Below, piece after piece: positions 1-11,477 of a stretch of 64,000 nt of DNA (positions are counted from its first letter, which is position 1; each line of letters opens with the position of its first letter). The notes under the pieces were generated by a model that was not told where the DNA came from, did not search any database, and was given only the letters and a program-made list of their open reading frames with translations. Source of the DNA: Pararge aegeria (lineage: Eukaryota > Arthropoda > Insecta > Lepidoptera > Nymphalidae). The stretch lies in assembly GCF_905163445.1 (NCBI RefSeq), contig NC_053204.1, positions 9,693,001 to 9,757,000 of the forward strand. The letters run 5' to 3'. The position numbers and the translations under genes are program-made.

Positions 1-49
1 TCTTTGTGGTAGGTGTTTTGCTGTGTGCTGGTAATGGGTTTATTTAACG

Positions 50-604
50 CTATGGTATGAGGCTTTAGGACTTATTCTTCACTTTCAGGGGTTCAAGTTT
101 TATTCCCAGCTTCTCTAACTTTTCTGAGTTATGTGCGTTCTAAGCAATTGAATTATCACTTGTTTTAACAGTGAAGGAATATATAGTGAGGAAACCCGCA
201 TGCCTTGGATTTCTTGATAAAATTCTCAAAGACGACCGATTGGCGCAGTGGGCAGCGACCCTGCTTCCTGAGTCAAAGGCCGTGGGTTCGATTCCCACAA
301 CTGGAAAGTGTTTGTGTGATGAAAATTAATGTTTTTCAGTGTCTGGGTGTTTATATGTATATTATAAGTATTTATGTATATTATTTAACAGTTATCTTAG
401 TACCCATAACACAAGTTACGCTTACTTTGGGGACTGGATGGCGATGTGTGTATTGTCGTAGTATATTTATTTATTAAAGGCATGTGAAGTCTACCAATCT
501 GCACTTGCTCAGCATGGTGGACTACGGCCTTAAAAAAACTTTCTCATTTTTGGAGGAGACCCGTGCCCAGTATTTGGCCGGAAATGGGTTAATATGGTGA
601 TGGC
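50..604 (+). mobile_element. tRNA-derived SINE family B, split by a family A SINE
   Basis: Head GGTTCAAGTTTTATTCCC (degenerate B box), GTGAGGAAACCCGCATGCC, then after the insertion GTCTACCAATCTGCACTTG, GGTGGACTACGGCC and the GGCCGGAAATGGGTTAATAT end. Confidence 0.75.
231..477 (+). mobile_element. tRNA-derived SINE family A, inserted into a family B SINE
   Basis: tRNA-like head with A box TGGCGCAGTGGG and B box GGTTCGATTCCC; body GTGTCTGGGTGTTTATATG and CTTACTTTGGGG; ends in TATTTATTTA. The family B SINE resumes on both sides. Confidence 0.85.
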
Positions 605-683
605 AGTTTACTGGTTGATACGTAAACCTACAAGCGAGTTAGTTAGAGCTTCGGATAGTCTTAATCCAGCACTATATGTACTA

Positions 684-1112
684 CCAGCTGTTGCCCGCGA
701 CTTGTTTTTTGATGTGGCATTAAATTTACTTGTAGTTCTAAACAAATTTAAAGTACTCAGTATCGCTAAACCTTGAATGAGGGGTTTGCTGCTGTCCGCT
801 GAGGAGTTCTGTCCTCTATCTCCAACCACATTTTGGACCAAATTAAACACATATTATAACCTCTATAGTACAAAAATAATTATTTAAATCGTTTATAATT
901 TGTCGGAGTTCTGGTTTAAATCTTCAAACACTTTCATTCCCTCTCCCAAAGGAACAGAGCTTAATGTCGGGATAAAAAGTATTCTATATTACTTCTAACA
1001 CTTTTAAAAATATGTGTACAAAGTTTCATGAGGATCGGTTAAGTAGTTTTTGCGTGAAAGCGTAACAAACAAACTTATATTCACATTTATAATATTAGTA
1101 GGGATAGGGATA
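684..1112 (-). mobile_element. Non-autonomous Helitron (Lep1-type)
   Basis: Starts CAGCTGTTGCCCGCGACTT and ends ACATTTATAATATTAGTAGG, the complement of a lepidopteran Helitron with 5' TCCCTACTAATATTATAAAT and 3' GCGGGCAACAGCTAGT. Includes GGATCGGTTAAGTAGTTTTT. Confidence 0.75.
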
Positions 1113-2560
1113 TAGGCTACTAACTAGTTTCGTAGCATTGACCTCGCTTTCTGTCTAGGTACATCGCACAGCTCTGCAGTTAAGGCCTAAAGACAAATTC
1201 GAAATAAATGAAGGAAACTCCTAACAATCCTATTACCGTATCGCATATCGAATTCAAAATGTTCGGAGCTTTGTAATAAATACATCCCTAATCCTTATAT
1301 ATTTCGTGACACGCATTCAATGTTTATTGGAGTATAAATTCCGTGAACAGGATTACGTCACTGTTCTAAGTAGATACACCATAATCCATATTACATAATG
1401 GAATTACATCATTGGTTATAGAACTTCGGATTATTAATGTAATGTCCACAAGCCAGAATCCACATGTTATGTTATGTTATGAAATACAAGCTGATATGGC
1501 CTCGGCTTTGATACGAAATGAAATATTAATGGAAATTCACTTTAATGGACTTAATACGTATGTATGTAATATATATAATAAATATATATATATATTAAAG
1601 GAAATCAGGAATTCTATACAGCTCCTAGGAAATCTATAGAATCCCAAAGTCTATCGGAAATGTATGTAATAGGTTGTTTTAAAATTTTTCGTATGCGATA
1701 GGAAATGTGTTAAAAACGAACCGTTACAGTCAGTTATATTTACTGTTTTTTATTAATTAATGTTAGAATTATCATTTAAAATTTTTCTATAGATTCCCTA
1801 GACATTGTATAAAATTCCGAGTTTTCACAGATTTCCCTATAAGACATAAACCTTACTTCAAAAGTTCTTGATAAAGAGGCGATTTTTGGAAAAGTATGAA
1901 ATACTAAAAATCTTTTCCTCTTTCTCATCAAAATCAGTGATAGCTTAGTGGTTAAAACTTTCGAGAAGACAGGGTTCCCATTCTATGGTAAACGTTTCGA
2001 ACATAAGAACATTTATCGTTCGCATGTGCCGCCTTTATAATGATTTAGTATCAATTAATCGTAATATTGACATTTTTAACAAAAGGATAAATATTTATAA
2101 AAATCAAATTATTAAGAACTATTCCACATAATCTTTAGGGAAATTATATATACATATTATTTTTCAAGTGTTTCTTTTTTGTTTCAACTTTAATTTTATC
2201 TTTACTTTTTGTTTCATTTAATTCCAAAATGTGTACACATATTTTGGGTTGTAGCTTAGAAAAAAACTTGTTATTACTTATATTTAGAACTACTTTTAGT
2301 TATTGCCTGTTTTGTGTACCTAGTTTTAGTTAATGTCATTTATAAAACCGTTGTATATCGATCTTAGATGTTTAAAGTCAATTGGAATGCCTGGGCCATA
2401 GGCGTAAACATAAACAGTTACATTACATTACTTAATTAAAATTTTAATGAATTCACGGGGCAATATCTGCAGTAGTATCAAAAGCTTAATATAATTTTTT
2501 GTATTAGTAGAACTTTATGAGAAAGGGCGGGAGAGTCCAGCGAAGTACTAACGCCCTGTT
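1113..2560. other. AT-rich intergenic DNA, nothing recognised
   Basis: Short open frames only (up to 75 codons), no splice-supported coding sequence. Contains short TATATA runs. Confidence 0.6.
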
Positions 2561-2787
2561 TATTTCTGCTGCGAAGCAGCATTGTTTCAAAGCTGTGTTC
2601 GGTCCGGTCCGAAGGGCGTGGTTGCCGGTTTGATTACAATAGTTTATATATAAATGAGCAACGTTTATCCATATTCCGCGGTCGCGATTAAAACCCGCTC
2701 CCCTTTACAATGTTATAACAATTTGTATTGTGTTAACTTAAGCGTGAACTCTTTGACCGCAAATCTGTTTGACAAATAAATACCAAT

Positions 2788-3018
2788 AGTTATCATCATC
2801 ATCATATCGACCCAATACCGGCCCACTACATGGCACGGGTCTCCTCCCACAACGAGAAGGGGTTAAGGCCGAAGTCCACCACGCTGGCCCAGTATTGGAA
2901 GAATTCACACACCTTTGAGAACATTATGGAGAACTCTCAGGTATGCAGGTTTCCTCACGATGTTTTCCTTTAGCGTTGAAGCAAGTGATATTTTTAATTG
3001 GTTAAAATACTTACGATG
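2788..3018 (-). repeat. SINE family B, head lost
   Basis: CATCATCATATCGACCCAAT, CCGGCCCACTACATGGCACG, CTCCACAATGTT-type middle and CCTCACGATGTTTTCCTTTA. Confidence 0.75.
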
Positions 3019-3517
3019 AATCTGAGATTTGAAGTGTGTTCTGAAACTTTGTTTTGAATAGAAGATGAAAGTCTTATAAGAGTCATCAAGTGCTCTCATT
3101 CCGAATCATCGAACCGCAGCACGTATACAATATTTATAATAGTACCTTTATTTAAAAGGTAAAAGGATTTTTTTTAATCCAAAATTAATAATAACGCAAG
3201 ATTGATGAGTCAGTGTTTTTTACTGTTATTTTCATAAGGTGTTTTATAAATTCATCAATCCGATCAGCGGACTTTCTGTTTGTTTTTAATTTAATTTCAA
3301 AATATTCAATTAATTTTTTTTCTCATCGTTTAATATAACCTATGTAAGTATTTAAATTAAATCAGTTTTAAAATGATGGAAAAATATATATATCGTAGTC
3401 CAGAATGAAAGTACTTTCTCTGTTAATTAAGTGTCGAACATTATACGCTGGCATTTAGCTAAAACGCCGCTAAGGATTCAAGTTGGATGCCGCGATTAAG
3501 TCGTATCTTTATTTTTA

Positions 3518-3957
3518 ACCAGCTGTTGCCCGCGACTTCCTCTGCGTTTGATTTTGTTTTTTGATGTGGCATTCAATTTAGTTGTAGTTCTAAAAAAAAT
3601 TAAAGTATTCAGTATCGCTAAGCCTTAAATGAGGGGTTTGCTGCTGTCCGCTGAGGAGTTCTGTCCTGTATCTCCAATCACAGTTTGAGCAAAATTAAAC
3701 ACTTTATAACCTCTATAGTTCAATAATAATTATTTAAATCGTTTATAATTTGTCGGAGTTAAGGTGTAAAATCGTCAAACACTCATCCCCTCTCCCAAAA
3801 GAACCGAGCTTAATGTCGGGATAAAAAGTATCCTATATTATTATACTTCTAACACTTCCAAAAATATGCGTACAAAGTTTCATGAGGATCGGTTAAGTAG
3901 TTTTTGCGTGAAAGCGTAACAAACAAACTTACATTCACATTTATAATATTAGTGGGG
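3518..3957 (-). mobile_element. Lep1-type Helitron, left arm of an inverted pair
   Basis: CAGCTGTTGCCCGCGACTTC to TTTATAATATTAGTGGGG. Highly similar to the copy at 4.09-4.51 kb in reverse orientation. Confidence 0.75.
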
Positions 3958-4084
3958 AGTTATCCAAGATTAGCGACCTGCCCCGGCTTCGCCCGGGTGC
4001 AATGAATGTTAGTACGGTGATTTGAATTTGTTTAGCGGGAGTTTGAGCGCCGCGACCGTCATTGGCCCTACCCTCGCTTTTTAA
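3958..4084. repeat. Spacer with another Helitron-like end
   Basis: Contains GACCTGCCCCGGCTTCGCCC and GGGTGCAATGAATG, a sequence often seen at ends of lepidopteran Helitron-like repeats, between the two inverted Lep1 copies. Confidence 0.45.
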
Positions 4085-4515
4085 ATCTCTGATATCCCTA
4101 TCCCTATCCCTACTAATATTATGACAATGGAAGTTTTTTGTTACGCTTTCACGCACAAACTACTTAACCGATCCTCATGAAAGTTTGTAAACATATTCTT
4201 GGAAGTGTTAGAAGTAATATAGGATAATTTTTTATCCCGACATTAAGCTCGGTTCTTTTGGGAGAGGGGATGAGTGTTTGACGATTTTACACCTTAACTC
4301 CGACAAATTATAAACGATTTAAATAATTATTATTGAACTATAGAGGTTATAAAGTGTTTAATTTTGCTCAAACTGTGATTGGAGATACAGGACAGAACTC
4401 CTCAGCGGACAGCAGCAAACCCCTCATTTAAGGCTTAGCGATACTGAATACTACTTTGAATGCGACATACAAAAAACAAAATTAAACGCATGCCAAGTCG
4501 CGGGCAACAGCTAGT
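4085..4515 (+). mobile_element. Lep1-type Helitron, right arm of an inverted pair
   Basis: Begins with CCCTATCCCTATCCCTACTA ATATTA and ends GTCGCGGGCAACAGCTAGT, the CTAG-T end of Helitrons. Confidence 0.78.
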
Positions 4516-4699
4516 AAGTAAATTAATAAATAATAAATAAATATCCTACGCCTAGCTCTACGCCAGACATAATTGTAGAATAGTGTAGCAATTCGTAGAC
4601 CTGTTGTAGACTTCTACGAAGTGCTGCGAGTTATGTACGGAGAAACTGACGAACTGTCTGGCGTAGAGCTTTGTACAACCGCACCCCAGCCTTTGCAAA

Positions 4700-4862
4700 A
4701 TTCACAGTAAAAAATGATTTATTTCAAGTAGGTTTAAAAGCTTAAAAGCATCAAGTCTGTCTGTATTCTGCTGAGTTTCTTGCCGGCACTTCTCAGTGCA
4801 ATCTGCCTTCCAAATCGGTGGTAGAGTAACTACAAACAGATTGACTTGACGTTTCAAAAGTG
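4700..4862. repeat. LINE 3'-end family L1, two pieces in opposite orientation
   Basis: Plus piece TGATTTATTTCAAGTAGGTT followed by minus piece CTGCTGAGTTTCTTGCCGGC and GGTGGTAGAGTAACTACAAA. Confidence 0.65.
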
Positions 4863-5265
4863 CTTATAAACTAGAAGTCTAAAATAAATAATAATAAATC
4901 AATTTACTAAGACAATACAAACATCATTATTATTATTATTATTATTATTTTTTATTATTTAAAAAAAAAAATTTTATTATTTAAAAAAAAAAATATCTGA
5001 CGATCGTCTTCTTAAACAACGTGTAATTTAAATTCAGATTCGTCTGCGTTTATTAAAGTTTTTTTACAAATCCCGTCTAAACCGTTTGTTTTCCTGGGCT
5101 AAAAAAGTAGCCTATGTTACTATTTGTCCTTCAAACTAACTCTATGCTGAAAAACAAGATGATTTTTCGCTTGGTTAGGGAGTGAGGGAAGGACAAATAA
5201 AATAACTTTTCATTATTATTGTAGCCCTGAAACTATGCTTAGTTTTTGTAATGGTCACTAAGATA
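4853..5265. repeat. 413-bp tandem duplication, copy 1
   Basis: From TTCAAAAGTGCTTATAAACT to GGTCACTAAGATA. Contains (ATT)n and two A-tract/TTATT repeats. Nearly identical to copy 2. Confidence 0.9.
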
Positions 5266-5677
5266 TTCAAAAGTGCTTATAAACTAGAAGTCTAAAATAA
5301 ATAATAATAAATCAATTTACTAAGACAATACAAACATCATTATTATTATTATTATTATTATTTTTTATTATTTAAAAAAAAAAATTTATTATTTAAAAAA
5401 AAAAATATCTGACGATCGTCTTCTTAAACAACGTGTAATTTAAATTCAGATTCGTCTGCGTTTATTAAAGTTTTTTTACAAATCCCGTCTAAACCGTTTG
5501 TTTTCCTGGGCTAAAAAAGTAGCCTATGTTACTATTTGTCCTTCAAACTAACTCTATGCTGAAAAACAAGATGATTTTTCGCTTGGTTAGGGAGTGAGGG
5601 AAGGACAAATAAAATAACTTTTCATTATTATTGTAGCCCTGAAACTATGCTTAGTTTTTGTAATGGTCACTAAGATA
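5266..5677. repeat. 413-bp tandem duplication, copy 2 (412 bp)
   Basis: Same sequence as copy 1; the only difference seen is one T fewer in the AAATTT(T)ATTATT run. Directly adjoins copy 1. Confidence 0.9.
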
Positions 5678-7080
5678 ACCGAAATGAATATTTCTAAAAT
5701 AATATAATAAAAATAATATGGTATATCATATATATTAATAATAATAATAGTATTTATCTAATATAATAATATATATATTTTGATTATTACTGTTTTTAAT
5801 TATGCTGTCTGTATTTTAATCTATCCTTTATTCATATTTTTTTTTATTTAACTATTCAACAGTGTAATTAAAAAAGAAAAAAAACACTATTAAAAATTTA
5901 TAAAAAAAAAGCCACTCCTCCGCTTGCGGGGCTTTTGAATGCCCAAGCAACTGGCGGTTAGATATCTAGAGCAATTCGTACCAAAATTTAGTAGTCGAAA
6001 AAAAATTGACTTAAAATTAAGTGTAGTACAAGACTAGGGGGTAAGACGGGAGTGGGGGAACAATGCAACGAAGCGCGAAAAGACAGCGTCTCGACTTAAA
6101 TAAAATTATAAATTCATAGTTGAAACTTTAACAAAAGTAAGATACAGTTTTATCGCCCCTTTATTTAAGGAGCGTTTACAATGAACCTGAGAGAGAGGTT
6201 CTGTAATCTGTATCTTATTTATTTATTTACGAAGAAAGAAAAGAAAGAAGAGTCCTCTTTACTGCCACATATTTGTGTAAAATGTTATATTTCTATCAGT
6301 AAAGCTGCCCACTAAATGGTGCAGTACTGCTTCGTTGGCACCAATCAAATCTCTAAACAAAAACTAAATAACAAAAAAACATTCATTAAAAGGACAATAG
6401 CACAGAATGTAAAAACATGCAACGTGTAACAGAATTACGAAGATATGAATATTAAAGGATGCACTATTCCTGATTCCTTATGAAATATACTTATATTTCA
6501 CCCTACACCCTGTCTAAATACTAAATAAAAAGAATCATATTTATTTTTCTATACAAACGAATTCAAAATATTCTAAGTGTTTTCTTTTGACAACCCTACT
6601 GGAGATAAAAGACCGACAAGCGCAAAATACCAACGCTACGCGACGCGTAATAAAGTGCCAGGAGTCACACGATTTTAATTTTGCATGTGATTTTAGGGCA
6701 GTATCTGATTTCTTTCAGTAAAAACTATGGAAGTGGTTTACTCAAAACCTATTAGGTTTTCGGTATCACAGATAATTCTCAGAGACAGGACATAATGTAC
6801 CTTTGAAGCTTGTGAAGTGTTATTTCCGTTTTCATTTACACGTTGTATTTATAAACGAAGGAAAGTTTTAACAAAATAATAACAACTTTCTAAAAAATCT
6901 TAGTTACCAGGTGAAGGACATCATCAAAAACGAAATGTAACAAATCTTAGTACGAGGTAAATAATAATAAAAAACCTACAATCAAAAGAATAATAAATAA
7001 TACAGACATATACTGAAATATGAATAAAATAAAAAACGATGAAAAAAAAAAAAGGTATTGAGTCCAGCCGTAGACTATTA
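5678..7080. other. AT-rich intergenic DNA, nothing recognised
   Basis: A-tracts and ATAATA runs at 5700-5910; no coding sequence. Confidence 0.55.
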
Positions 7081-7151
7081 TTGTTTATGGATTAAGATCC
7101 GCGAAAGGTAACTTTTAGGTTTAGGTTTAAAGACATTTATTGACATTTATT

Positions 7152-7245
7152 TGGCGGCCGATTGGCGCAGTTTGCAGCGACCCTGCTTTCTGAGTCCAAG
7201 GCCGTGGGTTCGATTCCCACAACTGAAAAATGTTTGTGTCATGAG
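7152..7245 (+). repeat. SINE family A head, truncated
   Basis: GGCGGCCGATTGGCGCAG with B box GGTTCGATTCCC; stops after TGTTTGTGTCATGAGC, where another repeat begins. Confidence 0.8.
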
Positions 7246-7287
7246 CACCAATTTATTGGTATTACTTAATATATAAGAAGCTAATTT

Positions 7288-7715
7288 TTTTTTTTTTTTT
7301 TCAATAAAGATGTTATTTATTAATTAATTATTATATTATTACATTTTTTTTCCAATGTAATAAAGAATTTTTATTTACAATTTTAAAATATAAATATAAC
7401 CTAAAATAAATTATTTTTGGATGGCCAAACTAATTCGTTGGCCAAGGTAACTGCCCGCTCTAGGATCACCGGTAGACTCGATAACCCTTCTCGATAATTC
7501 TTTGAAAAGGGCTCTTCCCTCCGGACCCCACGGTCCCAAAGTCTCTACTCCAAAAGGCACAAAAATGAATCTGCTATCCAGGTTTTCATATTTACGCCTC
7601 TTGGCCAGCTCGGCACTGGAAGCAGCCGCACCTACCATTGACGAAGTGGCCTGGAAGTGTGATGCAGCTAGGGTATCAACACAATTTGCATCCCACAGAA
7701 GTGACCTTCCAAGCC
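7288..7715 (-). mobile_element. 5'-truncated L2-like LINE 3' end with poly(A) and 12-bp target duplication
   Basis: Flanked by AGAAGCTAATTT at 7276-7287 and 7716-7727. Poly(T) at the left edge is a poly(A) tail on the minus strand. The minus strand reads AKRRKYENLDSRFIFVPFGV, ETLGPWGPEGRALFKELSRR and GDPRAGSYLGQRISLAIQK, the conserved C-terminal segment of a LINE ORF2. It interrupts an older repeat whose halves resume on either side. Confidence 0.8.
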
Positions 7716-8084
7716 AGAAGCTAATTTAGTTATAAATACATTGAATGAGTTTATATTTTTTATAAATTTGGCGCCTTTAAAGATAAGGGAGTTTCTATTT
7801 GTAATATTATTTTGGATTCCTTCTAATGTAAAAGCTTCTTAACAGTATAGTGCAAACCAAAATTTTGCATATCTTATACAATTTAAATTTTAAAATTTAT
7901 ACTTATTCATTGTACTGGTGACTCCTCTGCTTTGAGTTAAGCGTTAAGGAAATCCCTGCTGGACTTTACACCGACTTGTTAAATCAATTTGGTTCCGTAC
8001 ATTTTACGGTAAGATTTTTACATGATTTCGTTTCGTAATTTTAACTTTTAAAACTTAGGCGGAATGTTATGTTTGGTATGAATG

Positions 8085-8510
8085 AGAGAACTCTCTCATG
8101 TAAAGAAATGATAAGTAAGAGCAATTTATACCCAAGCTTTTTTATAATTCACGTTAAAATCATATAAGGACTTTTCTACAGGCTTACGTTTTATATAAAC
8201 TTTGAATTTATTGAGAGACTTCTCAAAGATTTCATTCGGTAATTTGTTATAAAACGATATACAATTTCCCTTGAACGAATTACTAATTTTATATGCAGTA
8301 TGTTATCCTTTTGTTTTCCTTATCCTAAGGTTGCCTGGAAGAGATCGCTACAAAGCGATAAGGCCGCCTTTTGTATACTTCTTCTGTCTGTGTTTTTTTT
8401 ATTCTTCTTCTGTATTTTATTAGTGTGCCAGTAAAGAGTATAAATAAATAAATAATTTTATGTAGCCTAGTAAACTGCACAACGAGTTTATTTTTGCATC
8501 TTACATTATT
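8085..8510 (+). repeat. LINE 3'-end family L2t part, carrying a nested LINE tail
   Basis: CTTACGTTTTATATAAACTT, TCTCAAAGATTTCATTCGGT and, after the insert at 8325-8455, GTAGCCTAGTAAACTGCACA. Confidence 0.65.
8325..8455 (+). mobile_element. LINE tail with conserved hairpin (GGTTGCCTGGAAGAGATCGCT type)
   Basis: AAGGTTGCCTGGAAGAGATC, stem ATCGCT/AGCGAT (8344-8349, 8354-8359), AAGGCCGCCTTTTGTATAC, ending in ATAAATAAATAAT. It sits within an older repeat. Confidence 0.7.
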
Positions 8511-8892
8511 TGCTTCTATGTTTTGTGATATTTTTATAACTGAACTGAACAATTTTAATTTTACTTCTAATATTAATCCACTATTCTATTAATAGCCCAT
8601 TTTTTTTTTATTTTGTTTTATATTTATGTTCATAATAATATCATCGTCGTTATCACATTGAATTTGAATAAAATGAAAGACAAGTTACCGTCAGCTGGAC
8701 TAGACGCCTCTCTGCGTTTTTTTTTTGCTGACGCTCCAAGCTTTGAAGGGGTGTACTGAAATATCGCGGCACTGCATCATAGTCTCTATCGGTCGGTTCG
8801 CTCTAAAATCAGATTTCTTCAAAATAACATAAATACTTGATTAAATCGAATCGTCTATTATTTTGTTTGCCATGCTTTTATTAGTATCATAC

Positions 8893-9200
8893 ACATCATT
8901 ATGAGTTGATGTTACAACCCATTACCGGCCCACTTCAGAGCACGGGTCTGCTCACATAATGAGAAGGGGTTAAGGCCCTAGTCCACCACGCAGGCCAGGT
9001 GCGGATTGGTGGACTCCAAACACTTTTGAGAATATTATGTAGAACTCTCAGGCATGCAGGTTTCTCACGATGTTTTCCTTTACCGTTGAAGCTAGTGATA
9101 TTTTGTTTACTTAAAACGCGCATAATTAAAAAAAGTTAGAGGTTCTTGCTGGGATTCGATCTCGCCCCCCTGAAGGGAAGTCAAGCTCTATCACCGATTT
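8893..9200 (-). mobile_element. SINE family B
   Basis: CCCATTACCGGCCCACTTCA, GGTTTCTCACGATGTTTTCC and the tRNA-like head GCTGGGATTCGATCTCGCCC. Confidence 0.75.
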
Positions 9201-9239
9201 TTTATGAGTTTTTATTTATTTATTTATTCGTTACTTTCT

Positions 9240-9512
9240 TGACGGCCGACTGGCGCAGTGGGCAGCGACCCTGCTTTCTGAGTCCAAGGCCGTGGGTTCG
9301 ATTCCCACAACTGGAAAATGTTTGTGTGATGAGCATTAAGTGTTTTTCAGTGTCTGGGTGTTTATATGTATTTTCTAAGTATTTATGTATATATAAATCA
9401 TAAAAATATTCATCAGTCATCTTAGTACCCATAACACAAGCTACGCTTACTTTGGGGCTAGATGGCGATGTGTGTATTGTCGTAATATATTTATTTATTT
9501 ATTTATTTATTA
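9240..9512 (+). mobile_element. SINE family A, full length
   Basis: GACGGCCGACTGGCGCAGTG head through GGGGCTAGATGGCGATGTGT to a TATTTATTTATTTA tail. Best-preserved copy. Confidence 0.88.
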
Positions 9513-9589
9513 TTTGACCTCGGTTTAACTCCCGAGTCAATTTGGAAATTTATTTTTTCCAAATTTTCTCTGGTCTGGTCTGCTGGGAG

Positions 9590-10085
9590 GCTACGTGCGT
9601 AGATCTTCGATAGATCTTCGGTGTGGAATATAAGGATTGAAAAAATTATAAATTACACCATACAGATTCTCCTGCTTTTCGCGTATTGCAAATTAAGCTT
9701 AATTTTCATAATATGCTGTCCACTGTGCCAATCGACCGTTGAATGTTAAAGGTAGTGAGTTTTTTGTCTTGGTGGAAAAGCTTTAGGGCAGCCTCCGCCC
9801 CTTGGGCAGTACTGAACCTATGTGGGACCCTCCCATCTGAAAGTGTGTATAACCAAACTAAAACCCACCACCCATGTTGTTGGCTTTACTATACCCCCCG
9901 GAGACCGGTTGTATGCTTCCCGGATGATATAAAACTAGGCTATTTATTTCGTGGGAAAATCCTTATGGATATCATCGCACCACAGGGAGGCACTTGTACC
10001 GGTTAAAACCCCACGGTGTTCCAGCCCGTCACCTGGTGGCTGGGCGTCGGGAACGTTATCGCACACATCAGCGACATATTAAACT
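9590..10085. repeat. Unclassified repeat-like segment
   Basis: GGTGTGGAATATAAGGATTG is shared with 30.6 and 47.9 kb. Then TCCAGCCCGTCACCTGGTGG and AGGGAGGCACTTGTACCGG. An 87-codon open frame here has no recognisable product. Confidence 0.4.
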
Positions 10086-10154
10086 ATCCTAACCTAACCT
10101 ACCATTTAAACTGTCATGTCAAATGGACATAAAAGAAACATGTAACGACAACGA

Positions 10155-10355
10155 ATCTCTCTGGTCTGGTCTGGTGGAAGGCTTTGGCCGTGGCTAGTTA
10201 GCACCCTACCGACAAAGACGTGCCGCTAAGTGATTTAGTATTTCAATGCGATGTTGCGTAGCCTACCATAATCCCTAACAGGTTAGCCCGCTAACATCTA
10301 CTTACCACCAGGTGTGTTTGCAGTCAAGGGCTAACTTGTAGTGGAATGAAAAAAA
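10155..10355 (+). mobile_element. SINE family C (GGTCTGGTCTGG type), head lost
   Basis: TCTGGTCTGGTCTGGTGGAA, ACCCTACCGACAAAGACGTG, CGCTAAGTGATTTAGTATTT and a GGAATGAAAAAAAA tail. Confidence 0.75.
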
Positions 10356-10694
10356 AAAGAAAATTTGTGTCGAAAAGAAAGATATCACTTAAATCAATAA
10401 GTAAACATTACCCTCAAGTTTTCACCCCTTCGGGCATGAAATTCCCAGAAGGTACATCCATCACGCATGAAGTTGGGTAAAAGCGAAATCTTGTCGGTAC
10501 AAGGTCTCGATTTCATTAGCGACGCGAGTAAGGTATTGGATCACTTGACGCCTTACAAGATTTGCATTTATCGCAATCGAAGAGTCGTTTTTGAGTATGG
10601 AAATATTGACATCGAAGTAAAACGAATCTTAATTGCGTTTTACTATAGCTGATATTTGCCTACAATGCCTACAACGACGGACCAAGAATAGAAC

Positions 10695-10790
10695 AGATAA
10701 ATGAATTAATATATAAATATACTACGACAATACGACAATGTTATGGGTACAAATATGACTTATAATATACAGATAAACACCCAGACTGTA
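10695..10790 (-). repeat. SINE family A fragment
   Basis: ATAAATATACTACGACAATA followed by ATACAGATAAACACCCAGAC; middle deleted. Confidence 0.65.
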
Positions 10791-11004
10791 CGAGAGCTAT
10801 GGCGATACGCTTGGAAGATCTTCCTCCGAGCGGGTGATCGGGCATATAAAAAAAAAACACTAATGAAAATTATAAAAAAAGCAATGAGTCATCTCTTGTT
10901 TAAAACGTGTCTCATTGTAATACCTACCTTTGAAAAAGTAGAAAGATAGATTATAGTTAAAAACTGCAACGTTTCCTACTAGATGACGCTACAGTCGTCA
11001 TAAG

Positions 11005-11165
11005 ACTGATGTGAAAGGCATATATACTAATTTCGGCATCGACGGTAGGAGAGCTGTAGCTTAATTGGAGAAAGCGCTCAGGCCGCGAGTGCCAGAGAGT
11101 CGCAGGTTCAAATCCTGTCGGTTCCGAAAATTTTTATATGCATTTTATATTTATAAAATTGATAA
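11005..11165 (+). mobile_element. Short tRNA-like repeat (family D), copy 1
   Basis: A box TAGCTTAATTGG and B box GGTTCAAATCC inside GGTAGGAGAGCTGTAGCTTA. The flanks TGTGAAAGGCATAT and TTTATATGCATTTTATATTT are shared with the copy at 58.5 kb, so it is a dispersed element rather than a tRNA gene. Confidence 0.65.
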
Positions 11166-11477
11166 TTCCTCCAAGTGTAGGTAAACACTAATAGAATTTA
11201 TAAAAAAAAATCACGTTTAATTGGCAATTTTCAGAAAATAATCATAGCAAAACAAGTATTTTAAGCTTTAAAGTTTTTTTTTTCTAGTCTGCTTTAATTT
11301 AATTTTTTTTGTATTATTTTCACTTGCAATATATTCCTAAGCAATTTTGGTTAATGTTATCGTTTGTGTATAACTAAGTTGTGGAAATTTCATTGGTTTT
11401 TATGATATAAAAATACGGCATTACTTTTATATGTAATAGTACTGTTTGTTTCCCTTGAAAAGCTCATAAAGAAATAA

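Noticed and set aside
231..310. tRNA genes at the SINE heads (also 9240, 13758, 61880)
   Set aside because: A and B boxes are present, but the acceptor stems do not pair and the same heads are joined to identical SINE bodies.
4920..4990. CRISPR-like spaced repeats
   Set aside because: These are (ATT)n and A-tract simple repeats in a eukaryotic genome.
7502..7729. 75-codon plus-strand frame
   Set aside because: Antisense shadow of the LINE ORF2 fragment on the minus strand.
10467..10652. 61-codon frame with fairly even composition
   Set aside because: No recognisable family, no splice or promoter support, surrounded by repeats.
11045..11130. tRNA gene
   Set aside because: The T arm is good, but no matching acceptor stem is found and the copy at 58.5 kb shares non-tRNA flanks.
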